Positions 1 through 6,358 of a stretch of 10,630 bases of DNA are shown one piece after another (the stretch's first letter is position 1; every line of letters starts with the position of its first letter). The stretch is from an uncultured Alistipes sp. (GTDB taxonomy: Bacteria; Bacteroidota; Bacteroidia; Bacteroidales; Rikenellaceae), in assembly GCA_910586375.1 (NCBI GenBank), contig CAJUIE010000052.1, forward strand, positions 1 to 10,630, read 5' to 3'. The position numbers and the translations under genes are program-made. Below the pieces are notes generated by a model. It was not told the origin of the DNA. It saw nothing but the letters and a program-made list of their open reading frames with translations, and ran no database searches.

Positions 1-219
1 GCACTGACCGAGCTGCAGTGCAGCAACAACCAGCTGACCGAGCTGAACGTCTCCAACAACACGGCGCTGACCATACTGAACTGCAACAACAATCTGTTGG
101 CCACGCTGAACGTTTCGAACAACGTAAAACTGGATTCGCTGGCCTGCTCCGGAAACCAATTGCAGGAGTTGAACGTCTCGAACAACACGGCACTGACCAA
201 GTTGCATTGCAGCAATAAC
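1..219 (+). repeat. 63-bp tandem repeats within the LRR gene
   Basis: Units begin at 1, 64, 127 and 190 (the last one partial), in register with the 21-residue protein repeat. They share long near-identical stretches: the bases around 46-82 and 172-200 differ at only a few positions. Repeat units after 280 keep the protein pattern but have diverged in DNA. The recent similarity of the first units suggests duplication or recombination within the gene. Confidence 0.75.
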
Positions 220-741
220 GTCAAACATGGAAAGAATGAACAGGGAAAGCCCGTAGAGTACAGATTATCGTCGCTGATGCTCTCCAGCGCTCTGGAAACT
301 CTGACCTGCGATCAGAATTTCCTGAGTTCGCTCGACCTGTCGCCGTGCACCGCACTGAAGACGCTGAGCTGCAGCGCCAGCGGAGTAGGCGTCATTACGC
401 TCTCGAAGAATGCGGAGCTGACTGAGTTATACTGCAGCGACAACTACCTCAGCGCACTGGACATTTCGCAGAATACGAAGCTCACCAAATTATATTGCCA
501 CGACAACAGACTACAGTCGCTGGATATTTCCAAGAATAAGGAGCTGGTGGAGCTGCAATGCGAAAGGAATGTTGGCAACACGACCGATGACAACTCGCTC
601 TTCAATGTTTCGGCCTGGTTCGATGACAACGCCATTCCTGCCTCCTTCACAACCGGCACATGGACCTGCGATGTTCTCACGCCCGACGGCAGCCTTGACC
701 ACACCTACACCGTTACCATAAAATACGATAAGGTAGAGTAG
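1..741 (+). CDS. Leucine-rich repeat surface/secreted protein, 5' part missing
   Basis: The frame is open from the first base and ends at TAG 739-741, so only the last 246 residues are seen; start and export signal lie upstream. Residues 1-~185 are about eight LRR units of 21 residues with the pattern LxxLxCSxNxLxxLxVSxNT. The fourth unit carries a 13-residue polar insertion (residues ~74-86, rich in K, G, E). A cysteine recurs at the same place in most units (LQC, LNC, LAC, LHC, LTC, LSC, LYC), which should stack as a ladder along the solenoid. The last ~60 residues are non-repetitive, with TWTCDV and YTVTIKY, and probably form a small beta cap. I see no C-terminal sorting domain or anchor. 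Such proteins in Bacteroidetes are usually cell-surface or secreted binding proteins; the ligand cannot be told. LRR identity is near certain, function unknown. Confidence 0.9.
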   Translation, partial: ALTELQCSNNQLTELNVSNNTALTILNCNNNLLATLNVSNNVKLDSLACSGNQLQELNVSNNTALTKLHCSNNVKHGKNEQGKPVEYRLSSLMLSSALETLTCDQNFLSSLDLSPCTALKTLSCSASGVGVITLSKNAELTELYCSDNYLSALDISQNTKLTKLYCHDNRLQSLDISKNKELVELQCERNVGNTTDDNSLFNVSAWFDDNAIPASFTTGTWTCDVLTPDGSLDHTYTVTIKYDKVE

Positions 742-762
742 GGGAACATCCCCTCAACGCTA

Positions 763-797
763 AACCGCAGGAACCTTTTTCGGTCCTGCGGTTTTTT
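763..797 (+). terminator. Rho-independent terminator of the LRR gene
   Basis: A 10-bp perfect stem (763-772 paired with 784-793, core CCGCAGGA/TCCTGCGG) is followed by a T run to 797. It lies 21 bases after the LRR stop codon, so it ends that transcript. The 742-856 spacer holds nothing else I can support. A CTTTTTTG at 817-824 sits where a -7 box for the next gene would be, but it lacks the TA and a good -33 TTG. Confidence 0.9.
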
Positions 798-856
798 CGT
801 AACGGTTTCACGGCACCTTTTTTGCAACGACCGGCGTAACCAAAACCTTACGTGCC

Positions 857-1399
857 ATGAAAAAAACAGTTCTCCTGATCTTCGGCCTTGCCCTGTGCAT
901 AGGAGCCGTTACCGTCATCGGACAGAAAAAAAACCTTTCGCCCAAGCAGGAACGCCGCGAAGTACGCGAACAACGCCGTGCTGACCGACTGGCCAGCTTC
1001 GAAAAGACGATGGACTCCCTCGTGCTCTCGCACAACTTCCAGTTCAACCCCCAGACCATGCAGCGCCAACCAGCCGGCCCCATGCGTCAGATTGTCAATC
1101 CGTCGTTCAACGTCGGCATCTGGGACGGCACGGCCGACATCTGCCTGCCTTACATCAAAGGCTACGTACCGCCCTACGTTGTCTCGATCATCAACTACAC
1201 CGTCTCTGACCTGAAAGGTTACACCACCGAACAGACCAACGAGGGATGGATGGTGACCTTCTCCACGTCGCTCTACTCTGCCGGGACCTATACCTTCACC
1301 TTCGAGATTTTCTCCCGCACGGGCGGTGCCAACCTCACCATCACCAATCCCTGGTACAGCCCCGTGCAGTATACAGGTACAATCTCGCAGCTCTATTGA
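857..1399 (+). CDS. DUF4251-like exported protein
   Basis: The product has 180 residues and starts with a signal peptide: KK at 2-3, then a hydrophobic run to about residue 22. Cys14 follows L-A-L, which fits a lipobox poorly, so periplasmic release is likelier than lipid anchoring. Residues 25-50 are a very basic and acidic helix (KQERREVREQRRADR). From about 78 to the end it is beta-rich, with NPSFNVGIWDG, an aromatic YVPPY stretch, GWMVTFST and a TYTFTFEIF strand, ending in GTISQLY. This architecture (signal, charged helix, beta domain closing on a 'GTIS' strand) matches the Bacteroidetes family DUF4251, whose function is unknown. It is a single gene between two terminators. ATG 857 was chosen because the signal peptide starts there. 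Coding is sure; the family name is from recall of its pattern. Confidence 0.82.
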   Translation: MKKTVLLIFGLALCIGAVTVIGQKKNLSPKQERREVREQRRADRLASFEKTMDSLVLSHNFQFNPQTMQRQPAGPMRQIVNPSFNVGIWDGTADICLPYIKGYVPPYVVSIINYTVSDLKGYTTEQTNEGWMVTFSTSLYSAGTYTFTFEIFSRTGGANLTITNPWYSPVQYTGTISQLY

Positions 1400-1435
1400 T
1401 GTCCCGTCGCTTCGGAGTTACCCTCCGACGACGCA

Positions 1436-1480
1436 TTCACCCCTGCTGCAAACGACTGTGCAGCAGGGGTGAACTCTTTT
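1436..1480 (+). terminator. Strong terminator after the DUF4251-like gene
   Basis: A perfect 15-bp stem (1436-1450 with 1459-1473) has an 8-base loop and is followed by CTCTTTT. It lies 36 bases past the stop at 1399 and between convergent genes. Read on the minus strand, the stem is not followed by a T run, so it can act as an intrinsic terminator mainly for the plus-strand gene. It may still block or stabilise the 3' end of the ispF transcript. Confidence 0.88.
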
Positions 1481-1521
1481 CCGGAACTCGCGGCCCGGTA
1501 TTTGCACGACAGGGGGGGCGG

Positions 1522-2025
1522 TTATTCGGAAGCCCTGGCCCGGACGATCAACGCCACGGCCGAGACCGACACGCCCTCTTCGCGGCCTTCGAAGCCCAAA
1601 TGCTCTGTGGTCGTAGCTTTGACCGATACCCGGTCATCGCCTACACCCATTGCAAGGGCTATCGCCGCACGCATGGAGCCGATATAAGGCCGGAGCCGGG
1701 GGCTCTGCATCCGGATTGTACAGTCGACATTGCCTATTTCGTACCCCTTTTCGCGTACCAGAGCCGCCACACGACGCAGCAGCACCTTTGAGTCAATACC
1801 CGCAAAGTCGGCCGACGTATCGGGAAAATGCAACCCGATGTCACCCAGCGCCGCAGCTCCCAGCAGCGCGTCGCACACGGCGTGAATCGCCACGTCGCCA
1901 TCCGAGTGGGCCACAAACCCTTTATCATGGGGTATCGTCACGCCCCCCAGCACCAAAGGCAACCCCTCGGAGAGGGCGTGCACGTCGTATCCATGTCCGA
2001 TTCTGAAATCCGTAATCTTCGCCAT
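1522..2025 (-). CDS. ispF: 2-C-methyl-D-erythritol 2,4-cyclodiphosphate synthase
   Basis: IspF turns CDP-methylerythritol 2-phosphate into the cyclic diphosphate MEcPP with release of CMP, in the cytosolic non-mevalonate isoprenoid pathway. The 167-residue product has the usual family length and all hallmark motifs: GHGYDVH at 10-16, giving metal ligands D14 and H16; AHSDGDVAIH at 39-48, giving H48; FPDTSADF at 67-74; NVDCTI at 99-104; and TTTEHLGFEGREEG at 138-151, with E141 at the place of the second-metal glutamate. Relative to the E. coli enzyme the numbering is shifted by six. It is a solo gene; ispD is not beside it. The start at 2025 lies only a few bases downstream of the predicted transcription start, so the message is nearly leaderless. 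A run of seven G lies just after the stop (1512-1518). Confidence 0.97.
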   Translation of the reverse strand: MAKITDFRIGHGYDVHALSEGLPLVLGGVTIPHDKGFVAHSDGDVAIHAVCDALLGAAALGDIGLHFPDTSADFAGIDSKVLLRRVAALVREKGYEIGNVDCTIRMQSPRLRPYIGSMRAAIALAMGVGDDRVSVKATTTEHLGFEGREEGVSVSAVALIVRARASE

Positions 2026-2028
2026 TTG

Positions 2029-2059
2029 TTGCCAAAGTTAGGAAAAAAACCTATTTTTG
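2029..2059 (+). promoter_or_regulatory. pepD promoter, Bacteroidetes type
   Basis: TTG at 2029-2031 (another TTG lies at 2026-2028), 20 bases, then TATTTTTG at 2052-2059, an exact TAnnTTTG. The predicted start of transcription is about 2063-2066, giving a leader of 10-13 bases before ATG 2076. The TA dinucleotides of this -7 box and of the ispF -7 box form a small inverted repeat, TAGG/CCTA at 2039-2042 and 2050-2053, around seven A. Confidence 0.82.
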
Positions 2060-2062
2060 CAA
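2033..2062 (-). promoter_or_regulatory. ispF promoter, Bacteroidetes type
   Basis: On the minus strand TTG (complement of 2060-2062) is followed by 19 bases and TAACTTTG (complement of 2033-2040), an exact TAnnTTTG -7 box. The predicted transcription start is about 2026-2029, only 1-4 bases before the ATG. The element overlaps the pepD promoter on the other strand. Confidence 0.82.
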
Positions 2063-2075
2063 AAAACAGAATCTT

Positions 2076-3527
2076 ATGTCCGCAATCGCCTCTTTAGAGC
2101 CCCGCATCGTGTGGGAACAGTTCGACGCCATTACACGAGTGCCCCGTCCTTCAAAAAAGGAGGGCAAGATCATCGATTTTCTGGTAGGCTTTGCCGAAAA
2201 ACACGGCATCGAATACCGCAAGGATGCTATCGGCAATGTCGTCATGCGCAAGCCAGCTACCCCGGGATTCGAGGAGCGCCCCGCCGTCGTGCTCCAGTCG
2301 CATATGGATATGGTGTGCGAAAAGAATTCCGACGTGGAGTTCGATTTCGAGCACGACCCCATCCGCACACGTATCGACGGCCAGTGGGTGCGAGCCGAAG
2401 GAACCACGCTCGGCGCCGACTGCGGCATCGGTATGGCCGCCGCTCTGGCCGTAATGATCGACCCCGAAGCCCAGCACGGACCGATAGAGGCACTCTTTAC
2501 GGTTGACGAGGAGACGGGCCTGACGGGGGCTTTCGAGCTGGGCGAAGACATGCTGCACGGCAAATACCTGCTGAACCTCGACTCCGAAGACGAGGGCGAG
2601 CTTTTCATCGGCTGCGCCGGCGGCATTGACACCATTGCCACGTTCCACAGTACGATGGAGGCAGCACCCAAAAACTACGTTTTCTACCGTGTCGACGTCT
2701 CCGACCTGATGGGCGGTCACTCAGGCGACGACATCGACAAGGGGCGCGTCAACTCCAACAAGACCGTGGCACGCCTGCTATGGGATGGAATGCAGTCGTT
2801 TGAACTGCGCCTGAGCTACTTCTCGGGCGGAAATCTGCGCAATGCCATTCCGCGCGAGGCCTACGCCATCTTCGGCATTCCGGCCCGCTATGCCGAGGAG
2901 TTTCGCCAGCGCTACGAACTCTTCGCCGCTGACCTGAAGGCCGAATTCCGGCTGCGAGAACCCAATTTCCGCATCACACTCAACGAAATGCCCCAGGTCG
3001 ACGAAGTGCTCGATGCCAAAACACAATTCGGACTGATCTACTCACTCGTCGGCGTGCCCAACGGCGTTATCGCCATGTCTGCCGCCGTGCCCGGACTGGT
3101 AGAGACATCGACCAACCTTGCGTCGGTGAAGTTCGGAAACGACGGCCGCATCGTCGTCACCTCGTCGCAACGCTCCTCGGTCGAGAGCGCCAAGACCTAC
3201 GTCATGCAGATGGTCGAATCGGTCTTCACACTGGCGGGCGCCGACGTGGCCCACTCAGACGGTTATCCCGGCTGGACACCCGATCCGAAATCCCGTTTGC
3301 TGGAGATTACGGCCAATGCTTACCGACGACTCTTCGCCACAGAGCCTAAAGTACGGGCCATCCACGCGGGGCTCGAATGCGGTCTGTTCCTCGAAAAATA
3401 TCCCGACCTTGAAATGGTTTCATTCGGTCCTACGCTGCGGGGCGTTCATTCGCCCGATGAACGGCTCGAAATCGCGACTGTACCCAAATTTTGGGCGTTA
3501 TTGCTGGAGACTCTGAAGAGCCTCTGA
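2076..3527 (+). CDS. pepD: Aminoacyl-histidine dipeptidase (PepD, M20C)
   Basis: PepD is a cytosolic zinc dipeptidase of broad specificity that includes Xaa-His dipeptides such as carnosine. At 483 residues this one is almost the length of the E. coli enzyme (485). Metal and catalytic motifs are intact: LQSHMDMV at 73-80 (H76), GADCGIGMA at 113-121 (bridging D115), TVDEETGLTGA at 142-152 (general base E145, ligand E146), NLDSEDEGEL from 167 (D169), and FGPTLRGVHSPDE near the end (H458). Between them, GGHSGDDID marks the lid/dimerisation domain inserted in the catalytic domain. The enzyme has no signal peptide. It is transcribed alone from the promoter shared back to back with ispF and is closed by a terminator 24 bases after its stop. 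A tandem 9-base repeat (CTGTTACGG, 3534-3551) lies between stop and terminator. Confidence 0.97.
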   Translation: MSAIASLEPRIVWEQFDAITRVPRPSKKEGKIIDFLVGFAEKHGIEYRKDAIGNVVMRKPATPGFEERPAVVLQSHMDMVCEKNSDVEFDFEHDPIRTRIDGQWVRAEGTTLGADCGIGMAAALAVMIDPEAQHGPIEALFTVDEETGLTGAFELGEDMLHGKYLLNLDSEDEGELFIGCAGGIDTIATFHSTMEAAPKNYVFYRVDVSDLMGGHSGDDIDKGRVNSNKTVARLLWDGMQSFELRLSYFSGGNLRNAIPREAYAIFGIPARYAEEFRQRYELFAADLKAEFRLREPNFRITLNEMPQVDEVLDAKTQFGLIYSLVGVPNGVIAMSAAVPGLVETSTNLASVKFGNDGRIVVTSSQRSSVESAKTYVMQMVESVFTLAGADVAHSDGYPGWTPDPKSRLLEITANAYRRLFATEPKVRAIHAGLECGLFLEKYPDLEMVSFGPTLRGVHSPDERLEIATVPKFWALLLETLKSL

Positions 3528-3551
3528 GCCGATCTGTTACGGCTGTTACGG

Positions 3552-3579
3552 GGGACTTGCTTTCAGCAAGTCCCTTTTT
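3552..3579 (+). terminator. Rho-independent terminator of pepD
   Basis: A perfect 10-bp stem (GGGACTTGCT at 3552-3561 with AGCAAGTCCC at 3565-3574) with a 3-base loop is followed by five T (3575-3579). It separates pepD from the promoter of the next gene, which begins within a few bases. Confidence 0.93.
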
Positions 3580-3581
3580 GC

Positions 3582-3611
3582 TTGTGGGTATGGTTAAAAT
3601 CCCTATCTTTG
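3582..3611 (+). promoter_or_regulatory. Promoter of the outer-membrane barrel gene
   Basis: TTG at 3582-3584, 19 bases, and TATCTTTG at 3604-3611 fit the Bacteroidetes consensus exactly. The predicted transcription start is about 3615-3618, 16-19 bases before ATG 3634. No ribosome binding sequence is present, as usual in this phylum. Confidence 0.85.
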
Positions 3612-3633
3612 TGTTTCAAAAAGTCGGTTCAGT

Positions 3634-6051
3634 ATGGTAAAAGGTCTTTTCGGCTGCGTATTGTGCTTCGTCGTCGCGACTGCGGCCGCCCAGACCTTTC
3701 CCGAAGAATACCGGCCGTTCGACCGTGCCGAAGAGGTACAGCCCATGCTGCAGACCGATTCCACCCTCTTTTTCGGCGCCATCCTCGCGGCCCCGAATCT
3801 CTATGATGCCTGCACCACGTTCACCTTGCCTCAGGTCGCACGGCAACGGCGGGGCCGCAGTTTCTTCGACGAAACGGCCACGCTTGAAGGCATCGGGCTC
3901 CCTTATCGCAGCTTTCAGGTCCTGCGCCTGCTGGGGGCCGACGAACGCTTCGTCCCCGGACTGGCGGCCACCGGGCCATGGGGTGGTGCCACAGACGGTT
4001 TTCGGAGCTTTGAATTTTCCGATGCCGTACCGCTTCTGCCTTATCGGGCTTCGGTACGGTTCTCGGGCCGCAACTATCTTATCGGTGCCCGTTTCGCCGC
4101 CTCTGGCGAATGGGGCAGCGGGTGGAGCTACACCGCGGCGACCGATCTGCGGCTGGGACAGGACCTCTATGTCGACGGAGTTTTTACCGATGCCGCAACC
4201 CTTGCCTTCCGCATAGCCCGGCAGCTGAGCGACAGTCAACGGCTCTCGCTCCTGGTCGTTGCTCCATCCTCCGTGCGGGGCACGCGCCTGGCCTCCACCC
4301 AAGAGGCTTTCACACTCACGGGCGACTGTCTCTACAACCCGGCATGGGGTTTTCAGGACGGCAAGGTCCGCAATTCCCGCGTGCGGCGGGAGACGGTACC
4401 GATGCTCGTCGCCTCTTACCGGGGGCAGCTTTCACCGGCAACCTCGCTCTCCGCTTCGGCAAGCGTCGAGGCCGGGGTGATTAAATATAGCTCGCTCGGG
4501 TGGTACAACGCTCGCACGCCCCAACCTGACAACTATCGCAACATGCCCTCTTTCGCCGGCGATCGCGATACCGACGAGGCGTGGCGGACGCGCGATGCAC
4601 GTTACACCCAAATCGACTGGGACTATCTCGTGACACTCAACCGCCTTGCCGGAGGACATGCCGTCTATGCGCTTGAAGATCGGGCCGGGCGACTGTGGAA
4701 CCTCCAGCTGGCCGCCGGCTTCACCACGCTTCTGAGCAAACGCCTGACGCTCGACTATGGCCTTTCCGTGCGTCGGGAGTCGACACGCAGCTACAAACTC
4801 ATGCGCGACCTGCTGGGAGCCGCCTGCATCGACGATATCGACCAGTATCTGATCGACGACGACACATACGGCAACCTCTTACAAAACGACCTGAGACACC
4901 CTGACCGCCGCATCGGCGAAGGCGACCGCTTCGGTTACGACTACGCCATCGTCTGCCGGGATGCACGCCTGCGGCTTCACGCTGTTTACCGCGCCGACCG
5001 GCTGCGGGTCGACATAACAGCCGAAGCAGGAGAGGCCTCCGTTTTCCGGCGCGGATACATGGAAAAGGAGCTCTTTCCCGGTATGCGCTCCTTCGGTCGC
5101 TCCCGCAAACTGCACTTCCTGCCCGGCTCGCTGAAGGCCGCGGTCGGGTGGGCCTTCTCGCCCCGCAGCCGCCTCGAAGCGGCAGTCGGTGCCGGGGCCT
5201 CGCTGCCTGATCCTGAGTCTTTTTTCTGCCAACCGCTCTACAACAACCGAACGATCGACAACCCCTGCACCCGGCGTTTCTACAGTGCCGAGGTCGACTA
5301 TCGACTGAGCACACCTCTTCTTGACCTGCAAGCTACGACTTTTGTCACTGCCTACTACGACATCGCACAAACCCGGCGCTTCTTCGACGACCTCTCGGGG
5401 CTCTACTGCGACGCGACGGCTTCTGGCATCGCACGCCTCATTGCCGGATGCGAACTCTCCGCCATCATCCGGCTGTCGCGACGGTGGCGCCTCTCCTTAG
5501 CAGCCTCGGGTGCCGACTTCCGCTACCTCCGCAATGCGTCGGTCAGCGTGATTTCTGACAGCGACAACACGGCTGTTGACACACGGGCCGAAAGCTATTT
5601 AGGTAATTGCCGCCCGGGTGGGGCACCCTTGACTACAGCCTGCGCCGAAGTTGCGTGGTTCGGTCCGAAAGGGTGGGGCGCTCGCCTCTCGGCGGGCTAC
5701 GCAGGTCTGCGGTGGGTTGAGCCCTCGATGGTCCGGCGTACCGGGCGCATCCTCCGCCAATCGGGCATCACAACCGAAGCATTCGACGAATTCATCCATC
5801 AGGAACGACTGCCCGACGCCTTCACGGCCGATGCCTCGCTGTTCAAGACTTTTTATCTGGCAAACGCACGCCTGACCCTCTCTCTGGCCGCACACAACCT
5901 GGCTGGAACCACCACGATCTACGACGGCTACGAATCCTCCCGCGTGCGGCGCATCACGGCTGGCGACGAAATCTTCTACTGGCCCCACGCCACGCGCTAC
6001 ACCTATGCTTATCCCCGAACGTTCTACCTGACGGCCTCGTTCCGGTTCTGA
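3634..6051 (+). CDS. TonB-dependent-receptor-like outer-membrane beta-barrel protein
   Basis: The 805-residue product begins with a signal peptide (KG, hydrophobic core, cleavage near ATAAA-Q at residue 20). From about residue 120 to the end it shows alternating amphipathic strands and polar loops of a large outer-membrane barrel, and ends in YLTASFRF with the terminal aromatic used for barrel assembly. Motifs I associate with a Bacteroidetes TonB-receptor family are present: YNPAWGFQDGKVRNSR (~residues 234-249), LMRDLLG with DDIDQYL (~389-405), LLQNDLRHPDR (~416-426) and GDRFGYDY. In those relatives a carboxypeptidase-like domain and a plug precede the barrel. Here only about 100 residues lie between signal and barrel, with no recognisable plug or TonB box, though YRSFQVLRLLGADERF may be a plug remnant. 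Cargo is unknown. It is a single gene; no susD-like partner follows. Confidence 0.85.
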   Translation: MVKGLFGCVLCFVVATAAAQTFPEEYRPFDRAEEVQPMLQTDSTLFFGAILAAPNLYDACTTFTLPQVARQRRGRSFFDETATLEGIGLPYRSFQVLRLLGADERFVPGLAATGPWGGATDGFRSFEFSDAVPLLPYRASVRFSGRNYLIGARFAASGEWGSGWSYTAATDLRLGQDLYVDGVFTDAATLAFRIARQLSDSQRLSLLVVAPSSVRGTRLASTQEAFTLTGDCLYNPAWGFQDGKVRNSRVRRETVPMLVASYRGQLSPATSLSASASVEAGVIKYSSLGWYNARTPQPDNYRNMPSFAGDRDTDEAWRTRDARYTQIDWDYLVTLNRLAGGHAVYALEDRAGRLWNLQLAAGFTTLLSKRLTLDYGLSVRRESTRSYKLMRDLLGAACIDDIDQYLIDDDTYGNLLQNDLRHPDRRIGEGDRFGYDYAIVCRDARLRLHAVYRADRLRVDITAEAGEASVFRRGYMEKELFPGMRSFGRSRKLHFLPGSLKAAVGWAFSPRSRLEAAVGAGASLPDPESFFCQPLYNNRTIDNPCTRRFYSAEVDYRLSTPLLDLQATTFVTAYYDIAQTRRFFDDLSGLYCDATASGIARLIAGCELSAIIRLSRRWRLSLAASGADFRYLRNASVSVISDSDNTAVDTRAESYLGNCRPGGAPLTTACAEVAWFGPKGWGARLSAGYAGLRWVEPSMVRRTGRILRQSGITTEAFDEFIHQERLPDAFTADASLFKTFYLANARLTLSLAAHNLAGTTTIYDGYESSRVRRITAGDEIFYWPHATRYTYAYPRTFYLTASFRF

Positions 6052-6358
6052 ATTTGTCGCTTTTTACGCCTGCTGCCCGGGACTTTCGCAACCAAAATTA
6101 CCATAAAAAACCGACAAGAGCAAATCGGGGTAAAGGATTTGGTTGTCAGTCGATTATTTAGCGTGCATTTCGGATGCGGATGCCGGAATGCTGCGATCCG
6201 GAGCGAAAATAAACGAGGGTTCGGTTTCCAGATCGTTACCTCGTCCGTTTTGCTTTGAATCGCATTATTCGGTTGATATTCATTGTATTGCTTCGTCGTT
6301 CATCTTGACAGACGACTCTGCTGGAATTAGTTTTGCAACCTACCTAAAAGCAGAGTTT
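6052..6358 (+). other. Spacer between chromosome and integrase; probable element junction
   Basis: These 307 bases hold no gene I can support, no tRNA and no clear terminator for the barrel gene. The stretch is visibly richer in A and T than its flanks. It contains the integrase promoter (6305-6335) and an imperfect inverted repeat with 9-base arms (6165-6173 and 6183-6191, one mismatch) with an overlapping CCGGA/TCCGG pair (6183-6187, 6197-6201), which could be recombinase or excisionase binding sites. The integration point should lie here if the integrase sits at the element's end, but the matching repeat at the other end is outside the window. The integrase frame is open back to 6134 without a good start codon. 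Confidence 0.5.
6305..6335 (+). promoter_or_regulatory. Integrase promoter, Bacteroidetes type
   Basis: TTG at 6305-6307, 20 bases, and TAGTTTTG at 6328-6335 match the consensus. The predicted transcription start is about 6339-6342, 17-20 bases before ATG 6359. This supports the ATG over the TTG at 6143, which lies upstream of the promoter. Confidence 0.8.

Noticed and set aside
1..219. Tandem 63-bp repeats as a possible CRISPR or satellite
   Set aside because: They have no spacers and stay in frame with a 21-residue LRR unit.
1246..1791. Plus-strand open frame of 181 codons running from the DUF4251-like gene into ispF
   Set aside because: It crosses a strong terminator and lies antisense to the conserved C-terminal motifs of IspF.
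3616..4302. Minus-strand open frame of 228 codons opposite the barrel protein
   Set aside because: It overlaps the signal peptide and first barrel strands of a well-supported gene and has glycine/arginine-rich composition typical of antisense translation.
6327..6336. TTAGTTTTGC resembling the CTnDOT core site GTANNTTTGC
   Set aside because: It is fully explained as the -7 box of the integrase promoter, with a TTG 20 bases upstream; one mismatch to the att core and the known similarity of the two motifs make an att call unsafe.
6143..6358. N-terminal extension of the integrase from a TTG at 6143
   Set aside because: A consensus promoter (6305-6335) lies within it, and the family's arm-binding domain begins at the ATG at 6359.
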